Below, in pieces: positions 44,658-47,035 of a stretch of 47,035 nt of DNA. The notes under the pieces are model-generated. The model did not search any database, was not told the DNA's origin, and saw only the letters and a list, made by a program, of their open reading frames with translations. Both the position numbers and the translations under genes were made by a program. The DNA is from Bacteroidota bacterium (GTDB taxonomy: Bacteria; Bacteroidota; Bacteroidia; Bacteroidales; JAAUTT01): the NCBI GenBank assembly GCA_021779665.1, contig JAJYAG010000029.1:1-47035 (forward strand), written 5' to 3'. Position 1 is the first letter of the stretch. Every line of letters starts with the position of its first letter.

Positions 44658-44992
44658 GAGTCGATAGTGATTAGTCCATAGTCCATAGCAATACACCGGA
44701 AAGAGGCTGTTGCTATAGATTAGGAGGCTCTGTTATTCCAAAATACAGGTTAGGGATTTACTGTTTTTTTAAGGCTGAAAGCCTTAGTTAATTCAGCCCA
44801 GGGCAAAGCAAAGCGACGCCCTGGGACTATAATTTTGATATTGATTTTGGCGGCGTGAAAATATCCTCAAAAGTGCTTCAATGCTAACATCGCCGCAATT
44901 GTGACTTCCTTTAAATAGAGCCTCCAAAGTTCATAGCCGATTAGTCCATACAGAGCCAATGGCTGTTAGCCTTGGACCATGGACTCCTAAAA
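44658..44992. repeat. Intergenic region built of dispersed repeats and hairpins
   Basis: No gene is present between the convergent TIM-barrel and CstA genes. The 12-mer gattagtccata occurs at 44669-44680 and 44939-44950 as direct repeats. A perfect 8-bp stem cccagggc/gccctggg (44797-44804 with 44818-44825) follows a smaller hairpin aaggct-gaa-agcctt (44771-44785). A gcggcg/cgccgc pair lies at about 44850-44896. The ggaccatggact motif near 44974 resembles ggacaatggact near 43574. The layout looks like a short non-coding mobile or REP-type repeat; the hairpins might also serve as terminators, though no T-tract follows them. Confidence 0.6.
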
Positions 44993-46795
44993 TCAATTAC
45001 TCCTGCTCAACCTCACCCATTTCATCCCGGCCTCGGTAATGATTACAACTACGCAAACCAAAATCACCAGGGTCAGAACTGTATTGATTGATCCCTGTAC
45101 ACGGGTGGTCTCAGTCATCATCTGCGGAATGTAAATATTGATCAGGTTTTTGATTCCACCGGTAATGGTGGTTATCCCGACAAAAGACATGGGAATAACG
45201 GTTATCCAGATATATTTCAATTTGCCGTTATTGATCAGATAGGTAGTTCCAATGGCCAAAGCTAAAGTGGCAAGCAACTGATTGGCGACTCCAAACATGG
45301 GCCAGATGGTCGAAACGCTTCCGGTGTAAATAAAGTACCCCCATGCAAATACCACCACCGCGCTGGTGATGATATTACCAGGTAACCATTTGGTATTGCC
45401 GAAAGGTTTGTAAACTTTCCCCAATGCTTCCTGCATGATAAAACGCGCAATACGTGTACCGGCATCAACGGTGGTAAGGATAAACAGGGCTTCGAACATA
45501 ATGGCAAAATGGTACCAGTACGACATCAATCCTGCAAGACCCGGTATAGCCGAGAAAATCTGCGCCATACCTACTGCCAGCGAAACTGCGCCTCCGGGAC
45601 GACCGGCTATATTCTCGCCCACTTCAGCTGAGAGCTGAGCCAGATTTGTTTGTGTAAATCCTAAAGCCTGAAGCTGAGGCTGAATCTGGGCAAACTTTTC
45701 GGGTGAAACATTGATCTGAAAATAATCAAGCGGAAAAAGGCTTGTAGCAGCTATCAACGCCAGTATGCTCACCATGGATTCTGCAAGCATGGAACCAGCA
45801 GCCACAGGTTTGATATGCGATTCCTTCATAATCATTTTGGGCGTGGTCCCGGAACTTACAAGCGCATGAAACCCCGAGATGGCCCCGCAGGCTATCGTAA
45901 TGAAGAGATACGGAAACAAAGACCCGGGAATAATCGGTCCGCCGCCATGAATAAAGGATGTGAAGTTAGGCATTTTAATATCCGGACTTACGGCGATAAT
46001 TCCGACTGCAAGCATGGCCACAACACCCAGCTTCATAATGGAACTCAGGTAATCGCGTGGCGACAAGAGAAGCCACACGGGCAGGACTGATGCAAAAAAT
46101 CCATATCCGGCAAGTAACAGGGTGAGTGTTTTTTTGTCGAAAGTAAAATATGGCTCCAGGGCTGAGCCGGGAATATATTTCCCGTAAATCACAGCAAGCG
46201 AAAGCAGTATAACTCCGATGATGGTTGCTTCAACAGTTTTCCCTTTTCGAAATACAAACATCCATAACCCCATGAAAATGGCAATGGGTATGGTCATGGC
46301 AATGGTAAAGGTTCCCCAGGAACTTTCGGCCAGCGCATTTACAACAACAACACCCAAACCTGCAAGTGCGATTATCAGGATGATTAAAACAGCGATAGAG
46401 GTTATAACTCCGCTGAAAGAGCTGATCTGCGCCTTGGCAATTTCAGCGAGCGACTTACCATCGTAACGCACCGAAGCTGTTAAAATGACGATATCGTGAA
46501 CGGCACCAGCCATCACTGCCCCAACAAGCAGCCAGATAAATCCCGGCATAAACCCAAACTGTGCTGCCAATACCGGACCCACCAATGGCCCTGCACCGGC
46601 AATGGCGGCAAAATGATGTCCAAAAACAACCCACTTGGGCATTGGATAATAGTTCTGCTTATCGAACAACCGTATAGAAGGTGCTTCAATACTGTTGTTC
46701 AGGGTTAAAACCTTAGCAGCTATAAAACTGTAATAAAACCTGTAAGCCAGAGCCAGCACCGCAAGAGCTCCGATAACAAAGGGCATCGCATTCAT
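44993..46795 (-). CDS. cstA: CstA family carbon starvation protein / pyruvate-type transporter
   Basis: This 600-residue inner-membrane protein has about 15-16 hydrophobic helices. The CstA signature is clear: [20 protein letters not shown] then [17 protein letters not shown], followed by [13 protein letters not shown] and [14 protein letters not shown]. Later segments include [18 protein letters not shown] and [21 protein letters not shown]. coli CstA and BtsT import pyruvate, and family members are often linked to carbon limitation. It lies outside the PUL, is convergent with the TIM-barrel gene, and is separated from it by repeats. A functional link to the PUL is not evident. Confidence 0.94.
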   Translation of the reverse strand: MNAMPFVIGALAVLALAYRFYYSFIAAKVLTLNNSIEAPSIRLFDKQNYYPMPKWVVFGHHFAAIAGAGPLVGPVLAAQFGFMPGFIWLLVGAVMAGAVHDIVILTASVRYDGKSLAEIAKAQISSFSGVITSIAVLIILIIALAGLGVVVVNALAESSWGTFTIAMTIPIAIFMGLWMFVFRKGKTVEATIIGVILLSLAVIYGKYIPGSALEPYFTFDKKTLTLLLAGYGFFASVLPVWLLLSPRDYLSSIMKLGVVAMLAVGIIAVSPDIKMPNFTSFIHGGGPIIPGSLFPYLFITIACGAISGFHALVSSGTTPKMIMKESHIKPVAAGSMLAESMVSILALIAATSLFPLDYFQINVSPEKFAQIQPQLQALGFTQTNLAQLSAEVGENIAGRPGGAVSLAVGMAQIFSAIPGLAGLMSYWYHFAIMFEALFILTTVDAGTRIARFIMQEALGKVYKPFGNTKWLPGNIITSAVVVFAWGYFIYTGSVSTIWPMFGVANQLLATLALAIGTTYLINNGKLKYIWITVIPMSFVGITTITGGIKNLINIYIPQMMTETTRVQGSINTVLTLVILVCVVVIITEAGMKWVRLSRSN

Positions 46796-46906
46796 ACATT
46801 CGTAATTTAACAGTTAGTCGTTTTTATTCAAAATGTGTCTCATTCATTAAATTAATTAATCATAGCCAAGTATGACCTTCATTCTGCCAATGGAATAAGA
46901 ATTTCC

Positions 46907-46971
46907 AGATTTCTCGCTTCGCTACTTTATGGCAGATTTAAGATAAGATTTCTCCCTTCGGTCGAAATGAC
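46907..46971. repeat. Two copies of an AGATTTCTC-CTTCG dispersed motif
   Basis: agatttctcgcttcgct at 46907-46923 and agatttctcccttcggt at 46946-46962 (extended by cgaaatgac to 46971) are degenerate copies of a motif common between genes in many Bacteroidota genomes. No coding frame crosses this stretch upstream of cstA. Confidence 0.5.
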
Positions 46972-46990
46972 TGCCCCTCAGGAGGAGATT

Positions 46991-47031
46991 AGGAGAAGTC
47001 TGTGGCGGCGAAGCAGCCACAGACTTCTCCT
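46991..47031. repeat. REP-like perfect 16-bp hairpin
   Basis: A perfect 16-bp inverted repeat (46991-47006 with 47016-47031) encloses a 9-base loop ggcgaagca. There is no flanking T-tract inside the window, so a simple terminator is not supported on the strand readable here. It is more likely an intergenic REP-type palindrome. Confidence 0.7.
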
Positions 47032-47035
47032 CCAA

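Noticed and set aside
43956-44696. A 246-codon minus-strand open frame opposite the TIM-barrel gene
   Set aside because: The plus-strand gene has a signal peptide and clear family motifs; the opposite frame is His/Phe-rich and unrecognisable.

Overview
The window looks like a chromosomal piece of a Bacteroidota genome, plausibly Marinilabiliales/Prolixibacteraceae or a relative; the family-level guess is inference. The evidence is a SusC/SusD pair, a type IX secretion C-terminal tail on the GH16 protein, SusD- and enzyme-type lipoprotein signals, weak ribosome binding sites, moderate GC and very dense secreted glycoside hydrolases. No tRNA, rRNA, CRISPR array or insertion sequence was seen.

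From about 42.3 kb down to the left edge, every gene lies on the minus strand with short gaps or small overlaps. This forms one very large polysaccharide utilization locus (PUL). In transcription order it holds a sodium:solute symporter, a cytoplasmic FAD oxidoreductase, SusC, SusD, and a hairpin. It continues with an SGNH + alpha/beta-hydrolase double esterase, a GH43/GH117-type propeller enzyme, GH97, a DUF5703 protein, a GH29-like lipoprotein, GH2, and a frameshifted GH43. Then come a parallel beta-helix protein (GH141-like candidate), a second GH2, a GH16 with an inserted discoidin-like domain, a short scar with gene remnants, and a discoidin-tailed GH29. The last part is a three-gene redox block, GH95, a PA14-tailed GH29, and a GH43 cut by the window edge.

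Three GH29-type proteins plus GH95 point to an alpha-L-fucose (or related L-sugar) rich glycan. Two GH2, GH97 and GH16 point to a galactose-containing backbone or side chains. No sulfatase is visible. The likely division of labour is as follows. GH16 cuts the chain outside the cell as the only T9SS cargo. SusC/D imports oligosaccharides, periplasmic exo-enzymes and esterases trim them, and the symporter moves products into the cytoplasm, where the FAD enzyme may act.

The most unusual part is 5.6-11.8 kb: a di-heme MauG-like beta-propeller cytochrome, a 1101-residue protein with two CxxCH sites fused to a SUMF1-type domain, and a small secreted beta-propeller. All three sit between fucosidase genes. 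This may be an extracytoplasmic oxidation system working with glycan breakdown.

The PUL is bounded at 42.3-42.5 kb by a divergent control region with four tightly packed LacI-type operators, followed by a LacI-family regulator on the plus strand. To the right are a secreted xylose-isomerase-like TIM-barrel protein, an intergenic stretch of dispersed repeats, a CstA-type transporter on the minus strand, and a terminal REP-like hairpin.
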